A stretch of DNA of 64,000 bases from Actinoplanes xinjiangensis (GTDB lineage Bacteria; Actinomycetota; Actinomycetes; Mycobacteriales; Micromonosporaceae), in NCBI RefSeq assembly GCF_003148685.1, contig NZ_QGGR01000005.1, positions 62,001 to 126,000 on the forward strand, given 5' to 3'. Under the pieces are notes generated by a model. It made no database searches. It was not told the DNA's origin and saw nothing but the letters and a program-made list of their open reading frames with translations. This document shows, one piece after another, positions 44,792 through 53,190 of this stretch (position 1 is its first letter; every line of letters begins with the position of its first letter). A program made the translations under genes and the position numbers.

Positions 44792-46048
44792 TTACAGCGA
44801 CTCGACGGCCGGGCCGGTCAGGCGGTGGCGGGTGTCGAGCACGTATGACGCGTGTTCCAGGACCAGATCCAGGTCGAAGTCGTCGTGGTCGGCGAGCAGC
44901 ACCACGGCGTCGGAGTCGGCGACCTGCTCGGCGGTGAGCGGCACCATCCGGACCCGGCTGTCGACGTGGGCGTCCTCGACCACGTGCGGGTCGGCGGCCC
45001 GGACCTCGGCGCCCATCTCCAGCAGCAGCGAGGCGACCCGGCGGGCCGGCGACTCGCGGGCGTCGCCGCTGTTCTTCTTGTAGGCCAGGCCGAGCAGCAG
45101 GACCCGGGACCCGTTGACCGCCTTGCGCCGCTTGTTGAGGGCGGCCACCAGACGGCGGGCGACGTAGTCGGGCATGTGGTTGTTGATGTCGTTGGCCAGC
45201 TCGACGAAGCGGAAACTCTGGCCGAGGGTCCGCTGCACCCGCCACGACAGGTAGGACGGGTCGATCGGCAGGCAGTGGCCGCCGACGCCGGGGCCGGGCA
45301 CGAACCGCATGTAGCCGAACGGCTTCGACGAGGCGGCGGCGATCGCCTCCCAGACGTCGATGCCGAGGTCGTGGGCGTACACCGCCAGCTCGTTGACCAG
45401 GGCGATGTTGACGTGCCGGAAGGTGTTCTCGAGCAGCTTGGCCAACTCGGCGACCTTCGGGTCGGAGACCGGGACGGTGGAGTCCACCACCGACGCGTAG
45501 AACGCCTGCACCATGGCCAGCGACGCCGGGTTGATGCCGGACACCACCTTCGGGGTGGTCACCAGGTTCCACTCCCGGTTGCCCGGATCGATGCGCTCCG
45601 GGCTGTAGCCGAGGTGGAAGTCGACGCCGGCGATCAGGCCGGAGCCCTCCTCCAGCAGCGGCGCCACCAGCTCGGACGTGGTGCCCGGGTAGGTCGTCGA
45701 CTCCAGCGCCACGGTCGCGCCGGGCCGCAGATAGCGGGCCAGGGTACGGGCCGAGTCCTCGATGAAGGTGAGGTCCGGGCTGCCGTCGCGCAACGGGGTC
45801 GGCACCGCGATCACGGCGATGTCGAAACCGGCGCACGCACGCGGGTCCGACGACGGGTGGAACGAGCCGGTCGCCAGCACCCGTTGCAGGTCGGCGGAGG
45901 ACACGTCGTCGACGTAGGACTCACCGGCGGCGAGTCGTTTGATCCGATCGTCGTCGACGTCGAAGCCGACGACGGTGTGCCCGACCTCGGCGGCGCGGAC
46001 CGCGAGCGGCAGCCCCACGTAGCCCTGACCGGCGATGACGACCCGCAT
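44792..46048 (-). CDS. UDP-sugar dehydrogenase (WecC/WbpA type)
   Basis: 418 residues. NAD-binding VVIAGQGYVGLPLAVRAAEVGHTVVGFDVD, ESTTYPGTTSE, the GYSPERIDPGN motif, and the catalytic cysteine (about residue 258) in GPGVGGHCLPIDP. The GYSPERIDPG and GGHCLPIDP variants are typical of enzymes oxidising UDP-HexNAc to the uronic acid rather than UDP-glucose. It supplies a uronic acid for the polymer, giving it negative charge. GAAGGAG lies upstream of the ATG. Confidence 0.92.
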   Translation of the reverse strand: MRVVIAGQGYVGLPLAVRAAEVGHTVVGFDVDDDRIKRLAAGESYVDDVSSADLQRVLATGSFHPSSDPRACAGFDIAVIAVPTPLRDGSPDLTFIEDSARTLARYLRPGATVALESTTYPGTTSELVAPLLEEGSGLIAGVDFHLGYSPERIDPGNREWNLVTTPKVVSGINPASLAMVQAFYASVVDSTVPVSDPKVAELAKLLENTFRHVNIALVNELAVYAHDLGIDVWEAIAAASSKPFGYMRFVPGPGVGGHCLPIDPSYLSWRVQRTLGQSFRFVELANDINNHMPDYVARRLVAALNKRRKAVNGSRVLLLGLAYKKNSGDARESPARRVASLLLEMGAEVRAADPHVVEDAHVDSRVRMVPLTAEQVADSDAVVLLADHDDFDLDLVLEHASYVLDTRHRLTGPAVESL

Positions 46049-46101
46049 GGGTGTGTTCTCCTTCGTGGGTTTTCGGACGTTCCGGGCCTTGCGCCGGCGG
46101 C

Positions 46102-48063
46102 TCATGGATGCCGGCCGAACGGGACGGCGGCGGCGGCCGGCTCGGTGCGGCGCTGCTTGCCGGCGAAGACCGGGTGCGGCGACTTGGGCAGAGCGGGGCT
46201 GTCCGCCAGCCAGTGCAGGACGGCGATCAGGTCCTCCCGCGGCGACGACGGGTCGAGCAGCGACAGCACCGCGCCGTCCAGCGGGGGCACCGGCGCCTGC
46301 GAGATCAGCGGGTGGTGGGGCCGGTGGTCGGTCTCGTTCGGCCCGAGCAGCACCTCGGCGAGCTTCTCGGCCGGCCGCAGTCCGGTGTAGACGATCTGGA
46401 TGTGCTGGTCGGCGGCGTCGGCGATGCGCTTGGCCACGTCGGCGATGCGTACCGGCTCCCCCATGTCGAGGACCAGCACCTCACCCTTGCTCTCACACGC
46501 ACCGGCCTGGATGACCAGCCGCACCGCCTCCTGGACGGTCATGAAGTAGCGGGTCACGTCCGGGTGGGTGACGGTGATCGGGCCACCGGCCTCGACCTGG
46601 GCGGCGAACGCGGTCAGCACCGAGCCGCGCGAGCCGAGCACGTTGCCGAACCGGACGCTGCAGTAGGTGCCGGTCGCGGCGGCGTCGGCGGCCGCGGTGA
46701 GCCGCTCGGTGATCCGCTTCGAGTAGCCGAGGACACTGCACGGATCCGCGGCCTTGTCGGTGGAGATGTTGACCAGGCGGTCCACGTTGTGGCGCATCGC
46801 GGTCTGCAGGATCTGGTACGTGCCGATGATGTTGGTCTTGAGTGCCTCGGACGGGTGCATCTCCAGCAGCGGCAGGTGCTTGAGGGCCGCGGCGTGGAAG
46901 ACGACGTGCGGTTTGTGCTCCGCGAACACCTCGTCGAGGCGCTGCTGGTCACGGATGTCGGCGACGACCAGGTTGCGGTCGTCGAGCTGCCCACGACCAT
47001 CGATCGAGAGTTGTACGGCGTGCAGTCCGGACTCGTCGCGGTCCAGCATCACCAGCTTCGCCGGGTGGAACCGGGCCAGCTGCCGGCACAGCTCCGAGCC
47101 GATCGAGCCGCCCGCCCCGGTGACCAGCACCCGGCGGCCCTCCAGGTAGCCGGCGACGGCGGCCAGGTCGATGCCGACCTCGCGGCGCCCGAGCAGGTCC
47201 TCGTGGCTGACCGGGCGGATGTCCTCGACCCGGACGGTACGCCCGAACAGCTCCACCACCGGCGGGACGACCTTGAGGTCGACGTTGAGCGGCTCGGCGA
47301 GTGCGGTGAGCGCCCGGATCAGGTCGGCGCCGGCGCTCGGGATCGCGATGACCACGGCGTCGGCCTTGAACCGGCGGACCACGTCGGCCATGTCGTCGCG
47401 GGTGCCGCAGACCGGCACGCCCATCACCCGGAACGTGCGTTTCGCCGGGTCGTCGTCGAGCAGGGCGACCGGCACGTACCGGCTGCGCGGGCTGCGCAGC
47501 ATCGCCCGGATCACCTGGGTGGCGCCCTCGCCCGCACCCATCACCACGACCCGGCCGCCGTGCTCCGGCGACGGGCGCAGACGGCTGTCCTGCAACGAGC
47601 GGACCAGGTAGCGCACGCCCGCGGTCAGGACCAGGGCGAACAGGCCGGCGGCGATGATCGCCGAACGCGGCACGAGCCGGCCGAGGACGGTGTCCAGGAC
47701 GAGGACCGCCGGAACGGTCGTCGCGGCGGTCCGCACCAGGGCGGCGATCTCCTCGAAACAGCCGTACGCCCAGCGTCCGGTGTAGAGCCCGAAATGGATG
47801 CCGGCCCCGGTGTGCACGACCGCGGCGACCGCGGACAGCACCACCAGACCGAGGAAGTAGACCTCGGCGACGTGGCCGTCGTGCCGCAGCAACGTCGCGA
47901 TCAGCAGCGCGGCACCCATGGCCACCGCGTCGACGGCCGCGCGTGCCGCACGGCCGGGCAGGGCGCGGCGGTACCACGGAACCCGGTGTGGGCCCGGGCC
48001 GCGCCAGTCGCCGGGAGTCGCGTCGGCGGTGGTGTCGCCGGACGCTCGTCGCCGTACCTGCAT
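46102..48063 (-). CDS. CapD/FlaA1-type nucleoside-diphosphate-sugar dehydratase, membrane-bound
   Basis: 653 residues; GAGGGGGATTCC precedes the ATG. Four N-terminal membrane helices, an inner Rossmann domain (GGRVVVMGAGEGATQVIRAML), then an SDR domain with VLVTGAGGSIGSELCRQLARF, VFHAAALKHLPLLEMHPSEALKTNI, and an active site in STDKAADPCSVLGYSKRITE. The Tyr-Ser-Lys order matches long CapD/PglF-type 4,6-dehydratases. It makes a UDP-4-keto-6-deoxy-HexNAc that the DegT aminotransferase encoded in the other arm can use. It is the first gene of the minus-strand arm. Confidence 0.93.
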   Translation of the reverse strand: MQVRRRASGDTTADATPGDWRGPGPHRVPWYRRALPGRAARAAVDAVAMGAALLIATLLRHDGHVAEVYFLGLVVLSAVAAVVHTGAGIHFGLYTGRWAYGCFEEIAALVRTAATTVPAVLVLDTVLGRLVPRSAIIAAGLFALVLTAGVRYLVRSLQDSRLRPSPEHGGRVVVMGAGEGATQVIRAMLRSPRSRYVPVALLDDDPAKRTFRVMGVPVCGTRDDMADVVRRFKADAVVIAIPSAGADLIRALTALAEPLNVDLKVVPPVVELFGRTVRVEDIRPVSHEDLLGRREVGIDLAAVAGYLEGRRVLVTGAGGSIGSELCRQLARFHPAKLVMLDRDESGLHAVQLSIDGRGQLDDRNLVVADIRDQQRLDEVFAEHKPHVVFHAAALKHLPLLEMHPSEALKTNIIGTYQILQTAMRHNVDRLVNISTDKAADPCSVLGYSKRITERLTAAADAAATGTYCSVRFGNVLGSRGSVLTAFAAQVEAGGPITVTHPDVTRYFMTVQEAVRLVIQAGACESKGEVLVLDMGEPVRIADVAKRIADAADQHIQIVYTGLRPAEKLAEVLLGPNETDHRPHHPLISQAPVPPLDGAVLSLLDPSSPREDLIAVLHWLADSPALPKSPHPVFAGKQRRTEPAAAAVPFGRHP

Positions 48064-48208
48064 GGAATCCCCCTCGTACGATGCCGGCCGCGGATCCTTT
48101 GTCGCCCGAACAAGGAAAAGCGAGCCGGCGCAAATGCATTTCCGGACATGAAATGCCGCCATGGCTCCCTTTAGTGAAATTAGCGTCGCAGTCACCGGGG
48201 GCGGATTA

Positions 48209-48238
48209 CAGTAGCAATTGTCATACGCTACGTGAGTA
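48209..48238 (-). promoter_or_regulatory. Shared polysaccharide-locus element, copy 2
   Basis: On the minus strand TACTCACGT is followed, after AGCG, by TATGACAATTGCTACTG, matching the element at 26047-26076 in 25 of 30 positions with a 17-bp identical core. It lies 146 bp upstream of the CapD-type gene. The 379-bp gap to the divergent glycosyltransferase is AT-rich and holds no gene. Confidence 0.65.
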
Positions 48239-48442
48239 AATCTCATATTCATTTGATCGGCATTTTCGCCGACCCGTACGGGCACTCGGGCATGGCCATT
48301 CGGCGGAGGATGTCATCTCCAGAGTGAGAAGATCTCGCCTTAGGCGTGACATCTGCGACTTCCGTTGCGACGCACTTTCCGGCAGCGTCTTCAGGGCGGA
48401 TGTCGCAAGCGTTCTGTCGAGAATGCGACCGGGGGACAAAGG

Positions 48443-49618
48443 ATGAGGGTGCTGCACGTCATCAGCACGCTGGAACCGGGTGGAGCAGCCGGCCAATTGC
48501 GGTTGCTGGTGCGCCGGATGCCGTACGACTGCGAGATCGTCACACTCGGTGCCGCCGTCCCGTTCGGCGCTCCGGTGCACCGGATACCGAGCGGGCGCGA
48601 CCACGACCCGGGTGCCGTCCGGAGACTGCGGCGGCTGATGCGCGGCGGCCGGTACGACCTCGTGCACACCCACCTACGGAGGGCGTGCGTGCAGGGCCGG
48701 ATCGCCGCCCGGCTGGCCGGCGTACCGCACATCGTGGCCACCGAGCACCACCGGGGGGACTCGCCGTCGGCCCTCTACCGGGTGAGCGAGCGCCTCGGCC
48801 AGATCACCATCGTCCCGTCGCCGGTGGTCGCCGAACGGCTGCGCTCCCGCGGTGTCCCCGACCGCCGGATCGCCACGATCCCCAAGGCCGTCGACCCGGC
48901 CGAGCTCCGGTTCGACCCGATCCTGCGGGCCGCCGCCCGCGCCCGTCTCGGCATCGGCGCGGCCCAGCCGGTCATCGGCAGCGTCGGGCGGCTCGTCCCG
49001 GACAAGCGGTTCGACCTGCTGATCCGGGCGATCGCCGAGGTGCCGGACGCGATGCTGCTGCTCGCCGGCGACGGCCCGGCCCGCGCCGACCTGGAACGGC
49101 TCGCCGAGATCGAGGGTGTCGCCGGACGGGTCCGGTTCGCCGGGCCGGTCGACCATCCGCGGGAGACCCTCTGCGCCATCGACGTCTTCGCCTCCCCCGG
49201 TCAGTCCACGTTCGGCCTGGCCACGCTGGAGGCGGTGGCCGCCGGGCTGCCGGCCGTCTACGGCTCGTGCGTGCCCCTGGAGGCACGGGCCGCCGCGCGG
49301 GCACCGGTCCCCGGCACGCAGCGGCTCTCCCAGGACCGCGAGTCACTGCCGCGGGCGCTGCGTGCCGAGATGCTGTGCCTCGCCGAGCGGCGCGGCGCCC
49401 GGCTGCCGGCCCGGTCAGCGGGAGCGCGGTACGACGCCGACCACCTGGCCGACACGGTCCGCCGCCTCTACGAGCGGGTCTCCACCCGGCCCGCCCGGCG
49501 CGGGGTCATCGGGCCGCTGCTCGGTCGGCTCGGCCGGCCCGGAGGATCCGGGCACGCCGGTGGTCCCGGCCGGAAGCACAGCTTTCCACTACCCGGCGGA
49601 AGCGTGCGAAACGCATGA
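48443..49618 (+). CDS. GT4-family glycosyltransferase (second)
   Basis: 391 residues. N-terminal LHVISTLEPGGAAGQLRLLVRRM; the donor domain includes VIGSVGRLVPDKRFDLLIRAIAEVPDAMLLLAGDGPARADLERLAE and VFASPGQSTFGLATLEAVAAGLPAVY, in which the usual E-x7-E reads S-x7-E-A, a common variant. It adds a sugar to the repeat unit. The last 113 bp overlap the convergent VanZ-like gene, a long tail-to-tail overlap. Confidence 0.9.
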   Translation: MRVLHVISTLEPGGAAGQLRLLVRRMPYDCEIVTLGAAVPFGAPVHRIPSGRDHDPGAVRRLRRLMRGGRYDLVHTHLRRACVQGRIAARLAGVPHIVATEHHRGDSPSALYRVSERLGQITIVPSPVVAERLRSRGVPDRRIATIPKAVDPAELRFDPILRAAARARLGIGAAQPVIGSVGRLVPDKRFDLLIRAIAEVPDAMLLLAGDGPARADLERLAEIEGVAGRVRFAGPVDHPRETLCAIDVFASPGQSTFGLATLEAVAAGLPAVYGSCVPLEARAAARAPVPGTQRLSQDRESLPRALRAEMLCLAERRGARLPARSAGARYDADHLADTVRRLYERVSTRPARRGVIGPLLGRLGRPGGSGHAGGPGRKHSFPLPGGSVRNA

Positions 49619-50114
49619 GCCGCCAGAGCACCATGTAGCCGAAGGCGGCGCCGAACGTGTTCGACACCACGTCGTGCACGTCCGCCCAGCGCTGGCCGCT
49701 CAGGGTGAGCAGCAGGGTCAGCTGGGTCACCTCGATGCTCAGGCTCAGCAGGAAGCCGGTCAGCACCACCCGGCCCCAGTCCCGCACCCCGAACACCAGG
49801 TACAGCACGGTCGCCAGCGGCACCGTCATCAACGTGTTCAGCACGAAGTCACGCTTGCGCATGTCGATGATCGGCACCCACAGGATCCGCGCCAGATCCG
49901 GCGGCGCGGCACCCGGCCCCCACGCCAGGCTCATCGGCAGCAGCGTGGCCCCGATCACCGCCACCGCATACCACCCGGCCAGCCAGAACACGGCCAGGCG
50001 CACCGCGGTGAGCTGCCGGCGACGATGGAGCACCACCACGGAAACGACCATCAAAAGGGCGCCCAGGGGCAAAAGAACGGGCAGCGCCGGGATATCAAGC
50101 CGATGGATCAGCAT
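49506..50114 (-). CDS. VanZ-like membrane protein
   Basis: 202 residues with five membrane segments (IPALPVLLPLGALLMVVSVVVL, LAVFWLAGWYAVAVIGATLLPMSLAW, FVLNTLMTVPLATVLYLVFG, VVLTGFLLSLSIEVTQLTLLL). The motif EVTQLTLLLTLSGQRWADVHDVVSNTFGAAFGY is the VanZ signature. VanZ gives low-level teicoplanin resistance in enterococci; in actinomycetes the family is often found with envelope-glycan genes. The C-terminal ~35 residues fall in the overlap with the glycosyltransferase gene. Confidence 0.85.
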   Translation of the reverse strand: MLIHRLDIPALPVLLPLGALLMVVSVVVLHRRRQLTAVRLAVFWLAGWYAVAVIGATLLPMSLAWGPGAAPPDLARILWVPIIDMRKRDFVLNTLMTVPLATVLYLVFGVRDWGRVVLTGFLLSLSIEVTQLTLLLTLSGQRWADVHDVVSNTFGAAFGYMVLWRLMRFARFRRVVESCASGRDHRRARILRAGRADRAAAR

Positions 50115-50145
50115 CTGTTCCCACGCTACCCGGCCGGCGCTGCGC

Positions 50146-50751
50146 TCAGCGCAGCCATCCCTGCTTACGGGCGATCCGGATCGCGTCCAACCGGTTACGC
50201 GCACCGGTCTTCGAAATGATCGCGGAAAGGTAATTGCGGACCGTACCGCCGGATAGATAGAGACGGCCGGCGATCTCTTTCACCGACTCGCCCTCCGCGG
50301 CCAGGCCCAGCACCTCCAGCTCCCGCGTGCTCAGGCCCCGGTCGGTGTTGAGCGAGGCGGCCTGCAGCATCGGCGACACCACCCGCTCACCGCGCGCCAG
50401 GCGGCGCACCGTGTCCGCCAGCATCGCCGGCGACGCGTCCTTGATCAGGAAGTTCAGCCCGCCGTTCCACCGCCGGGGCGGCAGCATGCCCCGCTTCGAC
50501 GGATCGCAGAGCAGCAGCATCGAACACGACGGGATCGCGGTGTGCAGCTGGTCCGCCAACGGCAGGACCTGACTCACCATGTACTGCGTGTCGATCACCA
50601 CGACGCCCGGCCACAGCTGTGCGGCACGCTGCGCCAGATCGCCGCCGAGGGGCAGGGTGTCCACGTAATGCATGTCCGGTTCGGCCTCGAGGAACGCTCG
50701 TACCGGGACACCGAAATATCCCTCGTCTCTGACCACGACCACCCGGATCAT
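50146..50751 (-). CDS. LuxR-family response regulator
   Basis: 201 residues; GAGGGTGGTGTG precedes the ATG. The receiver domain is divergent (MIRVVVVRDEGYFGVPVRAFLEAEPD, phosphoacceptor in GVVVIDTQYM, lysine in FLIKDASPAML). The DNA-binding part is canonical (LSTRELEVLGLAAEGESVKEIAGRLYLSGGTVRNYLSAIISKTGARNR), DesR-like. No histidine kinase is adjacent. It lies at the edge of the polysaccharide locus and is the nearest candidate to control it. Confidence 0.9.
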   Translation of the reverse strand: MIRVVVVRDEGYFGVPVRAFLEAEPDMHYVDTLPLGGDLAQRAAQLWPGVVVIDTQYMVSQVLPLADQLHTAIPSCSMLLLCDPSKRGMLPPRRWNGGLNFLIKDASPAMLADTVRRLARGERVVSPMLQAASLNTDRGLSTRELEVLGLAAEGESVKEIAGRLYLSGGTVRNYLSAIISKTGARNRLDAIRIARKQGWLR

Positions 50752-51508
50752 CACACCACCCTCGTCGATGGACGCCCGGCGCCGGCCGGTTGTCGACCTG
50801 TCAGGAACGCTGGATGCACGTACCTTTCTATCGCCCCGTGTCCATTCAGCGAACCGCGGGTCGACAGATCTTCCATTGACCCGGGAAAACTGCCGTCGTC
50901 CCAGTTCACAGGCATTTCGCGCCAAGAGAGATCACCATTGGACACGTACTTAACGTAACGGGCCGGCGCACTCTGCGCACCTGCCCATAGCCGATCGAAC
51001 GAGTCAGGTATGCCGGATCAACGAATCTGGCGGCCGAAATGACCAGGACATGGATCAGTTACCGATGAGAAACCCGGGTGATGTCGGACTATTTCTGGAC
51101 CAAAGGTACAGCAAACCGATCAATTTTCGCCATTCTGATCACCTGAAAGTGAGAATGACACCCACTCTGCGACCGAACCGTTATCGTCGCCATTCATGAT
51201 CATCTCGGAAAACGAGAATCGTTCGTGCGTCCGAAAAGGATTACCTATTCCCTCCACCGGAGGACATGCCTGGCGGACCACGGCTCCCACCATTAATGGG
51301 GCTTTTTTACTATTATTCCCTTTTCGTACGATCGCCGCGTCCCCAGCCGCCCCGCACCGCCCCGCAAGCTCGTCGCGGAGGGCGCCGCCGGTGACGGCTC
51401 CACCCGTACACAAGCGGGTTGGCGGGTTCGGGGGAAACATGTACTCTCCCCGGCAATGGAAACCTTCGGTTGTGGAACGGGGGTCTCGTCCGCGCAAGGT
51501 GAGTGCTG
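50752..51508. other. 757-bp AT-richer intergenic region
   Basis: Markedly lower G/C than its surroundings between about 51000 and 51330. A weak hairpin (CCACCATTAATGGGG) followed by TTTTTT at 51287-51308 looks like a plus-strand terminator although no gene lies upstream. Short frames here (for example 51196 onward and 51266-51394) have poor coding character. It may hold an unannotated small RNA or the control region of the MoxR module. Confidence 0.4.
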
Positions 51509-53098
51509 ATGCGCTCCTTGATCGCGGACGGGCGGGCCCGTCTTCTCAGTTGGCGGCGCGTGCGGGAGTTCGCCGTGCCGGCCTTGATGATCGAAACTGC
51601 TACCGCCCGGCGGAATGCCGGCGACTGGGCCGGGGCGTGCGCCGCCGCCCACATCGACGTGGATCTCGATCTGCGTTCCGTGGCCTCCGGATACGGGCGG
51701 GAATACGCCGCCCTGATTCGTGCCGATCTGCGGCGACTCGCCCCTGACCTGCTGCGATGGCATCTCCCTCGGACCGTCTCCGATGGACTGCTGCGGCCGG
51801 GACTGACCATGTCACTGGCTCGGTACCCGGTGGCTGATCACGACGTCCATCTCGTGGTGCGGACCGCCCCCAGCTGGGCGGAGGCGGGGCAGCGGGTCAG
51901 TCTGGCGCTCTGGGACCCCACCCGGCCCGGCACCGGGCCGCACCCGCGGCCGCGGCCGGACCGGCGGTTCCGCCTCGATCTCCATCCCCACCTCTGGGCC
52001 GCCGATCGCGCCTCCGACCTGCGGGAACGCTGCAACAGTCCGGCCACGGCGCCCGATGATCCGGCGCGGCCGGCCTGGATCGACGACGTTCCGGCCGGAC
52101 GCGGGTACGCCGTTCACCGGTGGACGGCCGAGGCGGCGATCCTTCGGGAGGCCGACGGGTACGGCGGGCCGGTCGCGGTTCGGCTCGGCAACGGGCGGCG
52201 GCTCCTCCTCACCGGCGACGGCGGCACCGTGACGCGTGCCGGAAACGGCGCGCCGGTCCTGCCGCACGCGGCTACCTGGCTGCCACCCGATCTGGAGCTT
52301 CTCCGGGCGGGGATGATCACCGCCGCGGCGCTGCACCCGCTGGTCGCGGAGGCGCTGGCATCTGTCGCGACCGGTGACGGTGATCGTGATCGTGTCGACG
52401 GTGCGGCGCCGGCACGGTACGACCCCGACCCAGGTCCCGACCTTGGCGCTGGCGCTGGCGCTGGCCCTGGCCTTGGCGCTGGCGCTGGGGCTGGCCCTGG
52501 CCTTGGCGCTGGCGCTGGGGCTGGCCTTGGCGCTGGCCTTGGCGCTGGCCTTGGCGCTGGCCTTGGCGCTGGCCTTGGCGCTGGCCTCGGCCCCGGGACG
52601 GACGGGTCTCGGCTGGTCGAGTGCTGCGGGGAGGTGCACCGGCTGGGCCTGGTCGACGGCCGGCTCACTCCGCTCGACCACGAAGCCGGCGAGCTTCGCC
52701 GCGAGGAGCTGCTCGCACTTCTCGGCGGGCCGCCGCTGCCCTGCCTGCGGGCAGTCACCACCGCCACCCGGCAGCCGGAGTGCCTGGACGAGGTGCGTGC
52801 CCGGCTGGATCACGGCGATCATGCGGGCGCCACCGCGGTCATCGCCGAACTGCTGGGCCCGGACCTGGAACCGGAAGGCGCCTTGCGTGAGGTGCTCACC
52901 GATGCCGAGGCGGGCCGGATCGAACACGGGCTGTACCGGGCGGGACTGGCGACCGGCTTGAACGCCCCGATCGGATCACCCAAGGACCGGGCCGGACGGC
53001 GCGGTCGTCATCACCGGCTCCCGAAGAACCGGCTAGCGAAGAGCCGGCTCGCGAAGACCCGGCTCCGGCTCCCGAAGAGGGCAGCCGTCCTCCGCTGA
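51509..53098 (+). CDS. Uncharacterised protein with a Gly-Ala tract, MoxR-module partner
   Basis: 529 residues; AAGGTGAG precedes the ATG (GTG 6 bp upstream is possible). The N-terminal ~300 residues are globular (VREFAVPALMIETATARRNAGDWAGACAAAHIDVDLDLRSVASGYGREYAALIRADLRRLAPDLLRWHLPR). A tract of about 50 residues (roughly 312-362) consists only of Gly, Ala, Leu and Pro, made by 6-bp units so that copy changes stay in frame. A C-terminal domain (VECCGEVHRLGLVDGRLTPLDHEAGELRREELLALLGGPPLPCL) and an Arg/Lys/Leu-rich repetitive tail follow. I do not recognise a family. It precedes the MoxR ATPase by about 90 bp and probably belongs to its operon. Confidence 0.8.
   Translation: MRSLIADGRARLLSWRRVREFAVPALMIETATARRNAGDWAGACAAAHIDVDLDLRSVASGYGREYAALIRADLRRLAPDLLRWHLPRTVSDGLLRPGLTMSLARYPVADHDVHLVVRTAPSWAEAGQRVSLALWDPTRPGTGPHPRPRPDRRFRLDLHPHLWAADRASDLRERCNSPATAPDDPARPAWIDDVPAGRGYAVHRWTAEAAILREADGYGGPVAVRLGNGRRLLLTGDGGTVTRAGNGAPVLPHAATWLPPDLELLRAGMITAAALHPLVAEALASVATGDGDRDRVDGAAPARYDPDPGPDLGAGAGAGPGLGAGAGAGPGLGAGAGAGLGAGLGAGLGAGLGAGLGAGLGPGTDGSRLVECCGEVHRLGLVDGRLTPLDHEAGELRREELLALLGGPPLPCLRAVTTATRQPECLDEVRARLDHGDHAGATAVIAELLGPDLEPEGALREVLTDAEAGRIEHGLYRAGLATGLNAPIGSPKDRAGRRGRHHRLPKNRLAKSRLAKTRLRLPKRAAVLR
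52439..52590 (+). repeat. In-frame hexanucleotide microsatellite
   Basis: GGCGCT, GGCCTT and GGCCCT units are repeated without interruption, first as two 30-bp super-units and then as six 12-bp units. It encodes the Gly-Ala/Gly-Leu tract of the surrounding gene and is expected to vary in length by slippage. Confidence 0.9.
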
Positions 53099-53190
53099 AC
53101 CGCGGCCGGCGCACGCGTTCGTGCGTACCCCCTGATCTGTCGTGGTGGCCGCGAGCCGGCCACCCCCGTCTCCCCAAGGTGATCGAATTG

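Noticed and set aside
51266..51394. A 42-codon frame with GGAGG before its ATG
   Set aside because: The Shine-Dalgarno is only 2 bp from the ATG, the second half is Arg/Pro-rich shadow-like sequence, and it runs through the hairpin and T-run.
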